Part shown: piece after piece, positions 51,267 to 59,150 of the stretch
Numbering within the stretch: position 1 is the first letter of the stretch
How the letters are laid out: every line of letters starts with the position of its first letter
DNA from: Prevotella sp.
GTDB taxonomy: Bacteria > Bacteroidota > Bacteroidia > Bacteroidales > Bacteroidaceae
Length of the DNA stretch: 59,150 nt
Direction: 5' to 3'
Assembly (NCBI GenBank): GCA_017430675.1
Contig: JAFRMM010000079.1
Span: 1-59,150 of the forward strand
Position numbers and translations under genes: made by a program
Notes under the pieces: generated by a model
Told to the model about the DNA's origin: nothing
Database searches by the model: none
The model's input: only the letters and a program-made list of their open reading frames with translations

Positions 51267-53303
51267 TTACCACAGTTGCAGACGTTCTGACTTAGGAATG
51301 AACATCTGGTCACCCTCTTTCACACCAAAGGCCTCATACCATGCATCAACATGTGGCAGAGCACCATTGACACGCCAGCGACCCAAAGAATGGGGATCAC
51401 TCTTCGTACGCTTACGTATCTCCGCCTCAGTGATGTTTCCAGCCCACACACCAGCGTATGCATGGAAGAAACGCTGGTCAGCCGTCAGACCGTCCAACTC
51501 ACCCAAAGGCGCATACTTGGTAGCATTCTTATAGGCAGCAAATGCCACCTGCAGACCACCATGATCCGCCAGATTCTCACCCAACGTCAGACGACCATTA
51601 GCCTTCAAGTCAGGCAGCACACTGATCGCTGAGAAGAAATCAGCATATTTATCCGTTCGCTCTGTAAAATTCTTTCCGTCACTTTCCTTCCACCAGTCCT
51701 TCATATTACCATCCTTATCGAAACGACGCCCCTGATCATCGAATCCGTGGGTCATCTCATGACCAATCACCACGCCGATAGCACCATAGTTGAAGGCATC
51801 GTCAGCCGTGGGTTCAAAGAATGGATACTGCAGAATTCCAGCGGGGAAACAAATCTCGTTAGTCGTGGGGTTATAATAGGCATTGACAGTCTGTGGTGTC
51901 ATGTGCCAATCGTCACGGTCAACGGGCTTTCCAACGCGATGTTCAATGCCCCATGCGTTCCAGAACCTGTTACATGCCTGTATATTCTCATAGTAAGAAT
52001 TTTTCGCATCAATCTTCAGGGCGGAGATATCCGTCCACTTATCGGGATAACCGATCTTTACATAGAAAGTGTTCAACTTCAACAGGGCATTCACCTTCGT
52101 GGAATCATCCATCCAGTCCTGTGCAGCGATACGCTCTCCAAGAGCAATCTGCAGGTTCTTCACCAACGTGGTCATGCGCTGCTTGGATGACTCAGGGAAA
52201 TACTTCTCTGCATAGATCTTTCCCAGTGCCTCACCCATCATACGCTCTATCTGTGCAGTGCTACGCTTCCAAAGCGGATGGTTCTCCTGACGGCCAGAAA
52301 GCACACGGCCCTCAAAGTCAAACTTCTCCGCCACCGTGGCATCACTCAGGTAATTGGCGGCACCATCGATAATCCCCCACTCCATCACATCACGGTATTC
52401 GGCGGGTTTGATGCTGCCTACCAACAGATCAGCACCCTCCAGAAACGCAGGCTGTCCAACCACCATCTCCTGCAGGTACCTGCTCTCAACGCCTTTGGCA
52501 TTCATTACCTTCTCCAACGGCAGGTTCGGATACTTCGTCTGGAACTCCTGTAAGGTCATCTTATTGTAGTTGGCTTCCGGGTCACGCAACTCCGTCCTCG
52601 ACTTCGACACCTTGGCCAAAGCCGTTTCCACCTTCATGATGTTCTGCATCTTCTTGGTAGCAGCAGCCTTGCTGAAACCAAAGAGTTGGAACATCTTCAC
52701 GATGTGCTGTTTGAAGGCCTCACGGATATCGGCAGTCGCCTTGTCATTGTCCAGATAATACTCCTTCTGCCCCAGTGTCAGACCACCCTGATAGACGTTC
52801 AGGATATTCTGTGTCGCATGCTTTTCATCGGCCCCGAAACCTGCATAGAAAAACTCCTGTTCGCCATAAGGCGCCAGTTCCAGTTGGATAGCCAACAACT
52901 GCTTGTTAGTCTTGGCAGCCTCCAACCGTTTGATCAGAGGCATCACGGGGGTCACGCCCTCCTGATTACGGCGTACAGAGTCCATCGCCAGTTTGTAGAG
53001 ATCACTGAGTTTCTGTTCGATGGTACCTTCCTCATAACTGTTATTCATCAGTTCTGAGAGGATACCATTGATACGCTTGTCATTCGTCTCCTGTAACTGG
53101 TCAAAACTGCCATAGCGCGAATAGGCGGGAGGCAGGGGATGCTTCTTCATCCAACCTCCACAGGCATACCCATAAAAATCATCACCAGGACGGACACTGC
53201 TATCGAAATCCGTACAGTCCAACCCTGAACTCAAAGGCTGCTGTGCCATTGTCATCATCGAGATAGATGCCATTGCCATCATTGTTACAATTCGTTTCAT
53301 CAT
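51267..53303 (-). CDS. M13 family metallopeptidase (neprilysin/PepO-like)
   Basis: 678 residues with a signal peptide (MAMASISMMTMAQ). Zinc ligands are in VVIGHEMTHGFDDQGRRFD (HEXXH) and LGENLADHGGLQVAFAAY (EXXAD), the gluzincin pattern; NAYYNPTTNEICFPAGILQYPFF is the substrate-binding NAYY motif. It cleaves small peptides in the periplasm. Last gene of a three-gene operon; its start overlaps the ABC-F stop as ATGA. Confidence 0.95.
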   Translation of the reverse strand: MMKRIVTMMAMASISMMTMAQQPLSSGLDCTDFDSSVRPGDDFYGYACGGWMKKHPLPPAYSRYGSFDQLQETNDKRINGILSELMNNSYEEGTIEQKLSDLYKLAMDSVRRNQEGVTPVMPLIKRLEAAKTNKQLLAIQLELAPYGEQEFFYAGFGADEKHATQNILNVYQGGLTLGQKEYYLDNDKATADIREAFKQHIVKMFQLFGFSKAAATKKMQNIMKVETALAKVSKSRTELRDPEANYNKMTLQEFQTKYPNLPLEKVMNAKGVESRYLQEMVVGQPAFLEGADLLVGSIKPAEYRDVMEWGIIDGAANYLSDATVAEKFDFEGRVLSGRQENHPLWKRSTAQIERMMGEALGKIYAEKYFPESSKQRMTTLVKNLQIALGERIAAQDWMDDSTKVNALLKLNTFYVKIGYPDKWTDISALKIDAKNSYYENIQACNRFWNAWGIEHRVGKPVDRDDWHMTPQTVNAYYNPTTNEICFPAGILQYPFFEPTADDAFNYGAIGVVIGHEMTHGFDDQGRRFDKDGNMKDWWKESDGKNFTERTDKYADFFSAISVLPDLKANGRLTLGENLADHGGLQVAFAAYKNATKYAPLGELDGLTADQRFFHAYAGVWAGNITEAEIRKRTKSDPHSLGRWRVNGALPHVDAWYEAFGVKEGDQMFIPKSERLQLW

Positions 53304-55270
53304 GATTCAATATTTTGTATGATTGATTCCAATTCCTCGCTCAACTGTTCCCATTTCTCCACTTCCTCATCGAGGCATTTCTTCGTTGAGGTATATTCTG
53401 TGACGAGTGTCATGTCCGAGGCATTCTCAGGTATCATCAGTAACTCGTCGAGTTCCTTCAGTCGCGCCTCCATCTTTTCGACCTTGGCCTCCGACTCCTT
53501 CACAGCCTTCTCTGCCCGGTTCTTCAGTTTCTGCTGTTCCTTGCGCTCGACATAACTCAGAGCCTTGGAAAGATCAGCCTGACTGGCCTTACTAGAATTG
53601 CTAGGGATACTAGGATGACTAGGACTATTAGGAACACCAGGCCTTCCCAGTTCACTCAACTCCGATATCTTCTTCTCACGGAGGAAGTCAAAAATACCAC
53701 CCAGATGCTCCCTGACCTTCCCGCCGCCGAACTCATACACCTTCGTCACCAGACCATCCAGGAACTCACGGTCATGACTGACGATAATCGCCGTGCCGTC
53801 AAAAGCCTTGATGGCCTCCTTCAACACATCCTTCGAGGGCATGTCAAGGTGATTCGTGGGTTCATCGAGAATCAGCAGGTTCACAGGTTCCAAGAGCAGA
53901 CGGATCATCGCCAATCTACTCCTTTCACCACCACTGAGCACCTTCACCTTCTTGTCACTCTCCTCGCCACCAAACATAAAGGCCCCAAGGATATCATTGA
54001 TCCTCAGACGGTTCTCTCCCTTCGCCACATAGTCAATGGTCTGGAACACGGTCAGGTTCTCATCCAACAACTGTGCCTGGTTTTGGGCGAAGTAGCCAAT
54101 CTGGATGTTATGGCCGATCTTCAGTTCACCAGTAAAAGGGATCTCCCCCATGATACATTTCACAAGCGTCGATTTTCCCTCACCGTTCTTTCCTACAAAG
54201 GCCACCTTCTCCCCTCGTTTGATGGTCAGCGTCACATGATCGAACACGGTATGCGCACCATAGTCCTTCCTCACCTCGTCACAGATCAAAGGATAGTCAC
54301 CACTCCTCAGACATGGAGGAAACTTCAGGTGCATCGCGGAGTTATCCACCTCATCGATCTCGATAGGCACGATCTTCTCCAACTGCTTGATCTTCTGCTG
54401 CACCTGGACGGCCTTTGTGGCCTTATAGCGGAAGCGCTCGATGAAGTCCTTCATATCAGCCACTTCCTTCTGCTGGTTCTCGTAAGCACGTATCTGCTGT
54501 TCGCGACGCTCCTTCCTCAGGACTACATACTCATTGTATTTCACCTTGTAGTCAATCACCTTTCCACAGGAGATCTCTAAGGTACGGTTTGACACATTAT
54601 TAATAAAGGCACGGTCGTGACTCACCAATACCACAGCACTTGACGACTGTGCCAGGAACTGCTCCAACCACTGGATGCTCTCGATATCCAGATGGTTCGT
54701 GGGCTCATCGAGCAACAGCACATCAGGTTTCTGCAACAGGATCTTCGCCAGTTCGATACGCATACGCCAACCGCCTGAGAACTCCGAGGTAGGTCTCTCA
54801 AAATCCGTACGCAGGAATCCCAGGCCCATCAGCGTCCGCTCGAGTTCTGCCTCCCTGCTCTCGGCACCCATCATCAGGTAACGCTCATGCTCGGTGGTGT
54901 ATTTCTCAATCAGGGCCAGATAGTCCTCACTCTCATAGTCGGTACGCTCTGCCAATTCCTGGTTCATCCGATCCAGACGATCTTTCATCTTCGTGATGTC
55001 GGCAAAGGCTTTCTGGGCCTCCTCCCTAACAGTGGTATCATCCTGTAGGATCATCACCTGTGGCAGATAACCAATACGACAGTCATTGGGAATGCTCACA
55101 GTTCCCTCTGTGGCTTTCTGCTGCCCACAGAGAATCTTCAGCAAGGTCGATTTACCCACACCGTTCTTTCCCACCAAGGCAATACGATCCCGGTCGTTGA
55201 TCACGAAACTCGCATCCACGAAAAGGGGTTTTACCCCAAACTCCACTTTCAGTCCTTCTACAGAGATCAT
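53300..55270 (-). CDS. ABC-F family ATPase
   Basis: 656 residues, two ABC domains with no membrane part: Walker A GKNGVGKSTL (about residue 36) and GKNGEGKSTL (about 362), signatures SGGWRMRIELA and LSGGERSRLAM, and a charged linker (KERREQQIRAYENQQKEVADMKDF) between them. ABC-F proteins act on ribosomes (EttA/Uup-like). The C-terminal coiled coil (about 565-656, KLKNRAEKAVKESEAKVEKMEARLKELDELL) is separated from domain 2 by a low-complexity insert (about 541-561, GRPGVPNSPSHPSIPSNSS) encoded by CTAGG-type repeats. Confidence 0.93.
   Translation of the reverse strand: MISVEGLKVEFGVKPLFVDASFVINDRDRIALVGKNGVGKSTLLKILCGQQKATEGTVSIPNDCRIGYLPQVMILQDDTTVREEAQKAFADITKMKDRLDRMNQELAERTDYESEDYLALIEKYTTEHERYLMMGAESREAELERTLMGLGFLRTDFERPTSEFSGGWRMRIELAKILLQKPDVLLLDEPTNHLDIESIQWLEQFLAQSSSAVVLVSHDRAFINNVSNRTLEISCGKVIDYKVKYNEYVVLRKERREQQIRAYENQQKEVADMKDFIERFRYKATKAVQVQQKIKQLEKIVPIEIDEVDNSAMHLKFPPCLRSGDYPLICDEVRKDYGAHTVFDHVTLTIKRGEKVAFVGKNGEGKSTLVKCIMGEIPFTGELKIGHNIQIGYFAQNQAQLLDENLTVFQTIDYVAKGENRLRINDILGAFMFGGEESDKKVKVLSGGERSRLAMIRLLLEPVNLLILDEPTNHLDMPSKDVLKEAIKAFDGTAIIVSHDREFLDGLVTKVYEFGGGKVREHLGGIFDFLREKKISELSELGRPGVPNSPSHPSIPSNSSKASQADLSKALSYVERKEQQKLKNRAEKAVKESEAKVEKMEARLKELDELLMIPENASDMTLVTEYTSTKKCLDEEVEKWEQLSEELESIIQNIES
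53588..53648. repeat. CTAGG motif cluster inside the ABC-F gene
   Basis: About 60 bp with repeated ACTAGGA, GCTAGGG and TTAGGA words, in frame, coding for a Pro/Ser-rich linker. It resembles the cluster in the U32 gene at 40131-40205, suggesting a dispersed short-repeat family. Confidence 0.6.
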
Positions 55271-55887
55271 CGCTTATCCACAAATTCGTAATCCTTGTAT
55301 CTCTCCCGGGGGAAACGCAACATCTCGTCTGTGATGCCACCTGAACGGAAGTTCGATATTTTGATGGTAGTCCACACAAAGGCAATTTTAATACGCACAC
55401 TGATAGGCTCATAAGACTGACGTTTCACTAAGGCATGCACCTCCTTGATACCTTTCTTACCCTTCTTGGCCTTCAGCGTGAGCATCAGTCCTTCTGACTG
55501 CTCAGAAATGCTATAGTCGAAATTCTCTGGCTCGAACTTGAATTTACTCGAATACTTATCCGACTTATTGTTCTTGGCATTATGAATCTCTACTTCCTTT
55601 TTTTTCTTTTTCTTGACAGTATAGACCGTGGTCCCATCATTCCAAGAGTCCATCTTTGCATCCACGAACCTGCTTTTCTTGCCTTTATACCAGATCGTGC
55701 CGTTAGTCTTATAGATGCCGATGATGTTCACGTCATAGTGCAAGGTAGCACCCTGTTCACCAAATACCTGCTGGTAGGCAGAGTTAAAGATTCTCCGTGC
55801 CTGACGGGCATTAGGAGTATCCTGAGCCTCAACACTACAGAATACTGTCAGGAGCGACATGAATATCAAAACGATTCTTTTTCTCAT
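55267..55887 (-). CDS. LolA-like periplasmic protein
   Basis: 206 residues with a signal peptide (MRKRIVLIFMSLLTVFCSVEAQ). The beta-rich body (LHYDVNIIGIYKTNGTIWYKGKKSRFVDAKMDSWNDGTTVYTVKKKKKK) resembles the LolA/DUF4412-like half-barrel found in Bacteroidetes; it is not closely related to the LolA of the pigment cluster. Probably a lipid or lipoprotein-binding periplasmic protein. First gene of the operon; its stop overlaps the ABC-F start (ATGA). A -7-like box (TAATTTTG, 55908-55915) lies just upstream, without a good -33 box. Confidence 0.7.
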   Translation of the reverse strand: MRKRIVLIFMSLLTVFCSVEAQDTPNARQARRIFNSAYQQVFGEQGATLHYDVNIIGIYKTNGTIWYKGKKSRFVDAKMDSWNDGTTVYTVKKKKKKEVEIHNAKNNKSDKYSSKFKFEPENFDYSISEQSEGLMLTLKAKKGKKGIKEVHALVKRQSYEPISVRIKIAFVWTTIKISNFRSGGITDEMLRFPRERYKDYEFVDKR

Positions 55888-55925
55888 TCTTTTAAACTTT
55901 CGAGGTGCAAAATTACGAAAAAATA

Positions 55926-55967
55926 ATGAATTATAAATGATGAATTATGAATTATTTTGTACCTTTG
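55926..55967 (+). promoter_or_regulatory. Divergent promoter region with ATGAATTAT repeats; -7 box of tex
   Basis: TACCTTTG (55960-55967) is a perfect -7 box for the plus-strand tex gene, about 30 nt before its ATG; the -33 region is poor. Three direct copies of ATGAATTAT (55926, 55940, 55947) lie upstream, between this box and the weak divergent promoter of the LolA-like gene. Confidence 0.65.
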
Positions 55968-55998
55968 CCTACAAAATAACATTTTTGCTGACGGACTT

Positions 55999-58167
55999 AT
56001 GGAAAAGAATATCTTCGCCAAACTGATTGCCACGGCCCTGAATCTGCAGGAATGGGCTGTTGCCAATACTCTCGCCCTCTTGGAAGAGGGCTGCACCATC
56101 CCTTTTATCTCCCGCTATCGCAAGGAACGTACAGGCGGTCTCGACGAGGTACAGATCGCTGCTATCAGCGACCGTTTCGACAAACTACAGGAGATCCAGA
56201 AACGCAAGGAAACCGTCATTAAGACCATCACTGATCTGGAGAAGATGACGCCCGAGTTACAGAAACGTATCGACGACTGCTGGGAGAGCACCGAACTGGA
56301 GGACATCTACCTGCCTTACAAGCCCAAGCGCCGTACCCGTGCCCAAGTGGCGCGCGAGCAGGGTCTAGAGCCGCTGGCTCAGATCCTGATGCTTCAGCGC
56401 AAACGCGATCCAGAACACACCGCAGAGCAATTCATCAAAGGCGAGGTCAAAGATATTAAAATGGCTCTCAAGGGCGCTCAGGACATCATTGCCGAGACGG
56501 TCAGCGAGGACGAGCGCAGTCGTCAGCAACTCCGCAACGCCTTCTCCCGTCAGGCCATCATTACTTCCAAGGTGGTCAAGGCCAAAGCCGATAGCGACGA
56601 GGCTTCAAAGTACTCTGACTATTTCGACTGGCAGGAACCCCTAAAACGCTGTTCCTCCCATCGTCTGCTCGCCATGCGACGTGGTGAGAGCGAAGGTATC
56701 CTCCGCATCAGTATCTCTCCTGACGATGAGGAGGCCGTCGATCGTCTCAAGCGCCATTATGTTTATGGGAATACTGCGTGTGGAAAACTGGTGGCGGAGG
56801 CCATCGACGACGGTTACAAGCGTCTCCTCAAACCTGCCATAGAGACCGAATTTGCAGCCTCCAGCAAGGAAAAGGCTGACGAAGAGGCTATCCGTGTCTT
56901 CGCCGAGAACCTGCGCCAACTGCTCTTAGGCGCTCCCTTAGGACAGAAGCGTGTCATGGGCATTGATCCTGGCTTCCGCACAGGCTGTAAGGTGGTGTGC
57001 CTCGATGCCCAAGGCAACCTGCTCCATCATGAGGCCATCTTCCCCCATCCCCCTGTGAATAAGCGTATGGAGGCGGCCATGACCATCCAGAAGATGATCA
57101 CCAAATACCAGATTGAGGCCATCTCCATAGGCAATGGCACAGCCAGTCGCGAGACTGCCAGTTTCATCAAGGATGTCCTCGCTGGTCGATATGACGTCTC
57201 TCCCTCGAGTCACGAGGGAGAGATGCCACAGGTCTTTGTTGTCTCTGAGGCAGGTGCCTCCGTCTATTCCGCCTCGAAGATTGCCCGCGATGAATTTCCC
57301 AATGAGGATGTCACCGTTCGTGGCGCGGTTTCCATAGGCCGTCGCCTGATGGATCCTCTGGCCGAACTCGTAAAGATCGACCCCAAGAGCATCGGCGTGG
57401 GACAGTACCAGCACGATGTGGATCAGACGAAACTCAAGCACTCCCTCGACCAGACCGTGGAGAGTTGTGTCAATAACGTGGGGGTCAACCTCAACACCGC
57501 CTCCCAACATCTGCTCATGTATGTCAGTGGCCTTGGTCCCACCCTCGCCAAGAACATTGTGGATTACCGCAGAGAGAACGGTGCTTTCACCTCGCGCGCC
57601 CAACTCAGGAAGGTACCTCGCCTCGGCCCATCGGCCTATCAGCAGTGTGCAGGTTTCCTGCGCATCCCTGGTGCCAGAAATCCCCTCGACAACTCAGCCG
57701 TCCACCCGGAGAGTTATGCCATCGTCGAACAGATGGCCAAGGATCAGGGCTGTACCGTCGCAGACCTTATTAATAATAAGGAGAAGCGCGAGGCCATCGA
57801 CATTAAACAATATGTCACAGCCGAGGTGGGCATCCCCACCCTTACGGATATCATCAAGGAACTGGAGAAACCAGGGCGCGACCCTCGCGAACAGTTGGAG
57901 GAGTTCGAGTTCGACAAGAATGTCTCCACCATCGATGACCTCGTGGAGGGCATGATCTTGCCAGGCATTGTCACGAATATCACGAACTTCGGGGCCTTTG
58001 TCGATATCGGTGTCCATCAGGACGGACTCGTCCATATCTCCCAAATGGCAAATCGCCGTATCGCCCATCCTCTCGACGTAGTCAAACTCCACCAACATGT
58101 GAAGGTACGCGTTATCGAGGTCGATCATCGAAGAAATCGCATCTCCCTGTCGATGAAAGGCATATAA
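55999..58167 (+). CDS. tex: Tex family transcription accessory protein
   Basis: 722 residues from MEKNIFAKLI at 55999; a longer frame from a TTG at 55957 would begin upstream of the -7 box and is rejected. Domains in order: helical Tex N-terminus (FISRYRKERTGGLDEVQ), a YqgF/RuvC-like domain (VMGIDPGFRTGCKVVCLD, about 320), a helix-hairpin-helix pair (NIVDYRRENGAFTSRAQLRKV, about 530) and a C-terminal S1 domain (PGIVTNITNFGAFVDIGVHQDGLVHIS, about 655-722). It binds RNA/RNA polymerase and has a housekeeping role. Length is normal. Confidence 0.95.
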   Translation: MEKNIFAKLIATALNLQEWAVANTLALLEEGCTIPFISRYRKERTGGLDEVQIAAISDRFDKLQEIQKRKETVIKTITDLEKMTPELQKRIDDCWESTELEDIYLPYKPKRRTRAQVAREQGLEPLAQILMLQRKRDPEHTAEQFIKGEVKDIKMALKGAQDIIAETVSEDERSRQQLRNAFSRQAIITSKVVKAKADSDEASKYSDYFDWQEPLKRCSSHRLLAMRRGESEGILRISISPDDEEAVDRLKRHYVYGNTACGKLVAEAIDDGYKRLLKPAIETEFAASSKEKADEEAIRVFAENLRQLLLGAPLGQKRVMGIDPGFRTGCKVVCLDAQGNLLHHEAIFPHPPVNKRMEAAMTIQKMITKYQIEAISIGNGTASRETASFIKDVLAGRYDVSPSSHEGEMPQVFVVSEAGASVYSASKIARDEFPNEDVTVRGAVSIGRRLMDPLAELVKIDPKSIGVGQYQHDVDQTKLKHSLDQTVESCVNNVGVNLNTASQHLLMYVSGLGPTLAKNIVDYRRENGAFTSRAQLRKVPRLGPSAYQQCAGFLRIPGARNPLDNSAVHPESYAIVEQMAKDQGCTVADLINNKEKREAIDIKQYVTAEVGIPTLTDIIKELEKPGRDPREQLEEFEFDKNVSTIDDLVEGMILPGIVTNITNFGAFVDIGVHQDGLVHISQMANRRIAHPLDVVKLHQHVKVRVIEVDHRRNRISLSMKGI

Positions 58168-58168
58168 A

Positions 58169-58199
58169 CAAAAAAGTCTCCCTTTCGGGAGGCTTTATT
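58169..58199. terminator. Bidirectional intrinsic terminator between tex and rplT
   Basis: GTCTCCC and GGGAGGC form a 7-bp stem (one wobble pair) with a TTTC loop (58176-58193). On the plus strand it is followed by TTTATT, on the minus strand by six T, so it can end both tex and the convergent rplT operon. Confidence 0.82.
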
Positions 58200-58217
58200 G
58201 ATAAAGACTATCGTTCT

Positions 58218-58562
58218 TTACTTCACCTTCTCCACGATGGCCTTGAAAGCCTCGGGGTTGTTCATGGCGAGGTCAGCGAGCACCTTACGGTTGATCTCGA
58301 TACCAGCCTTGGTGAGTTTGCCCATGAAGACTGAATAACTCATACCCTCCTGACGTGCGGCAGCGTTGATACGCTGGATCCACAGAGCACGGAAGTTACG
58401 CTTCTTGTTACGACGGTCACGATAGGCGTAGGTCAGACCCTTCTCCCAGGTATTCTTGGCTACTGTCCAAACATTCTTGCGGGCACCAAAGTAACCGCGG
58501 GTCAACTTCAAAATTCTCTTACGCTTTGCTCTTGATGCAACGTGATTTACTGATCTTGGCAT
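58218..58562 (-). CDS. rplT: 50S ribosomal protein L20
   Basis: 114 residues, full length. [37 protein letters not shown] is the conserved basic N-terminus and [23 protein letters not shown] the globular part of bL20. It is the last gene of the infC-rpmI-rplT operon, the usual order. Confidence 0.97.
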   Translation of the reverse strand: MPRSVNHVASRAKRKRILKLTRGYFGARKNVWTVAKNTWEKGLTYAYRDRRNKKRNFRALWIQRINAAARQEGMSYSVFMGKLTKAGIEINRKVLADLAMNNPEAFKAIVEKVK

Positions 58563-58594
58563 AATTTCTTGACTTTAAATGTTCGACAATAGGT

Positions 58595-58792
58595 TTAACG
58601 GAGATTGAGCAGATCACGCACCTGCTTCATGTTTGACGGATCAACGATGGTTGTACCAACCAAGTTGCGCTTCTGCTTCTTGGTCTTCTTTGTCAGGATG
58701 TGACTGTGGTAAGCGTGACGTCTCTTGACCTTACCTGTTCCGGTAAACGTGAATCTCTTCTTCGCTCCGGAGTTTGTCTTTACTTTTGGCAT
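58595..58792 (-). CDS. rpmI: 50S ribosomal protein L35
   Basis: 65 residues, full length. [44 protein letters not shown] is the typical basic bL35 sequence. It lies 32 nt upstream of rplT and downstream of infC. Confidence 0.97.
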   Translation of the reverse strand: MPKVKTNSGAKKRFTFTGTGKVKRRHAYHSHILTKKTKKQKRNLVGTTIVDPSNMKQVRDLLNLR

Positions 58793-58869
58793 TGTTTTGA
58801 AATTTTAAATTGTTATTAATAATCGTCGGCTACGCATATACCAGGCGCGCCGTCTTCTTTTTCATCTTT

Positions 58870-59150
58870 TCACTCCTCTTCTGTCAGTTTCTTCAGCGCA
58901 TCAGCACTAATCTTTGCATTTGCAAACAGACCACCATTTGCGGGTGCCTCTGTCTCTGCAACTTCCTCGTTCAGCTTTGCAGCATTTTTCTGCTCCAATG
59001 CTTCGGCCTCACGGTCGCGAGCCTGCTGACTCTTCTTTGCGACACCAGCTTTCTTAGGAGCCAAGTAAAGGAACATCTTCTTTCCCTCTAGTGATGGCAT
59101 GGACTCTACCTTACCAAACTCTTCCAAATCGTTTGCGAAACGCAGCAACA
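58870..59150 (-). CDS. infC: Translation initiation factor IF-3, C-terminal part (partial)
   Basis: The 5' part is cut off by the window end; about 93 residues remain. MLRFANDLEEFGKVESMPSLEGKKMFLYLAPKK is the end of the IF-3 C-terminal domain, which binds the 30S subunit. It is followed by a long acidic/Ala-rich tail (QQARDREAEALEQKNAAKLNEEVAETEAPANGG) that the E. coli protein lacks and that is common in Bacteroidetes. Followed by rpmI after 77 nt. Confidence 0.93.
   Translation of the reverse strand, partial: LLRFANDLEEFGKVESMPSLEGKKMFLYLAPKKAGVAKKSQQARDREAEALEQKNAAKLNEEVAETEAPANGGLFANAKISADALKKLTEEE

Noticed and set aside
1..59150. CRISPR arrays, tRNA or rRNA genes
   Set aside because: Intergenic regions are few and short; none shows regularly spaced repeats, a tRNA cloverleaf or rRNA sequence that I can recognise.

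Overview
The window reads as chromosomal DNA of a Bacteroidales bacterium, most likely a Prevotella-type member of Prevotellaceae. Four things point that way: a GH3/GH92 glycan-degradation gene pair; the Bacteroidetes gene order prephenate dehydratase - aminotransferase - DAHP synthase/chorismate mutase - prephenate dehydrogenase; promoters of the Bacteroidetes form TTTG-N19/20-TAnnTTTG; and an UpxY-type NusG paralogue. Almost every gene from 3.4 to 55.9 kb is on the minus strand, tightly packed with ATGA/TGATG overlaps. I see no tRNA, rRNA, CRISPR array or intact insertion sequence.

Layout. 1-3.4 kb (+): end of a GH3 glycosidase, a GH92 alpha-mannosidase and cutC. 3.4-7.4 kb (-): an operon from a clear promoter (GlsB-like membrane protein, NUDIX hydrolase, TerB/DnaJ protein, secreted transglutaminase-like protein). 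7.5-12.5 kb (-): the Phe/Tyr operon (pheA, aminotransferase, DAHP synthase-chorismate mutase, tyrA, EamA exporter), preceded by a leader that looks like a ribosome-mediated attenuator with a Phe/Tyr-rich leader peptide.

12.5-37.5 kb (-): a roughly 25-kb aryl polyene/dialkylresorcinol (flexirubin-type) gene cluster. It has darA and darB homologues, three ketosynthases with a Cys-His-His triad, a chain-length-factor-like ketosynthase without the Cys, a half-size ketosynthase, two acyl carrier proteins, three hotdog dehydratase-like proteins, a thioesterase, several acyltransferases, a glycosyltransferase, LolA-like and MMPL export proteins, two BtrH-like acyl transferases, a CrtI-like oxidoreductase and an O-methyltransferase. 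It seems to be two transcription units: a GC-rich one (37.5-33.1 kb) and a more AT-rich one (33.0-12.5 kb) whose first gene encodes an UpxY/NusG-like antiterminator. I see no aromatic ammonia-lyase or aryl-CoA ligase here, and the only ketoreductase candidate is an SDR at 38.2-38.9 kb, outside the cluster promoter.

37.7-38.1 kb: a 423-bp element with 110-bp near-perfect inverted arms, lying between the SDR gene and the cluster promoter. 38.2-51.2 kb (-): a continuous run of SDR, lipoprotein/membrane protein, U32-family protein, MetA, then a phospho-signalling set (PP2C phosphatase, FHA protein, a protein with four AAA+ modules, a membrane Ser/Thr kinase and a zinc-ribbon protein) driven by a strong promoter at 51.2 kb. 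This set is the best candidate for an uncharacterised system.

51.2-55.9 kb (-): a LolA-like protein, an ABC-F ATPase and an M13 peptidase, ending in a strong terminator. 56.0-58.2 kb (+): tex, with a bidirectional terminator. 58.2-59.15 kb (-): rplT, rpmI and the 3' part of infC, cut by the window end.

How the genes may work together: the aromatic amino acid operon sits directly downstream of the aryl polyene cluster on the same strand with no obvious terminator between them, so aromatic precursor supply and pigment/lipid synthesis could be linked by read-through. That link is inference.
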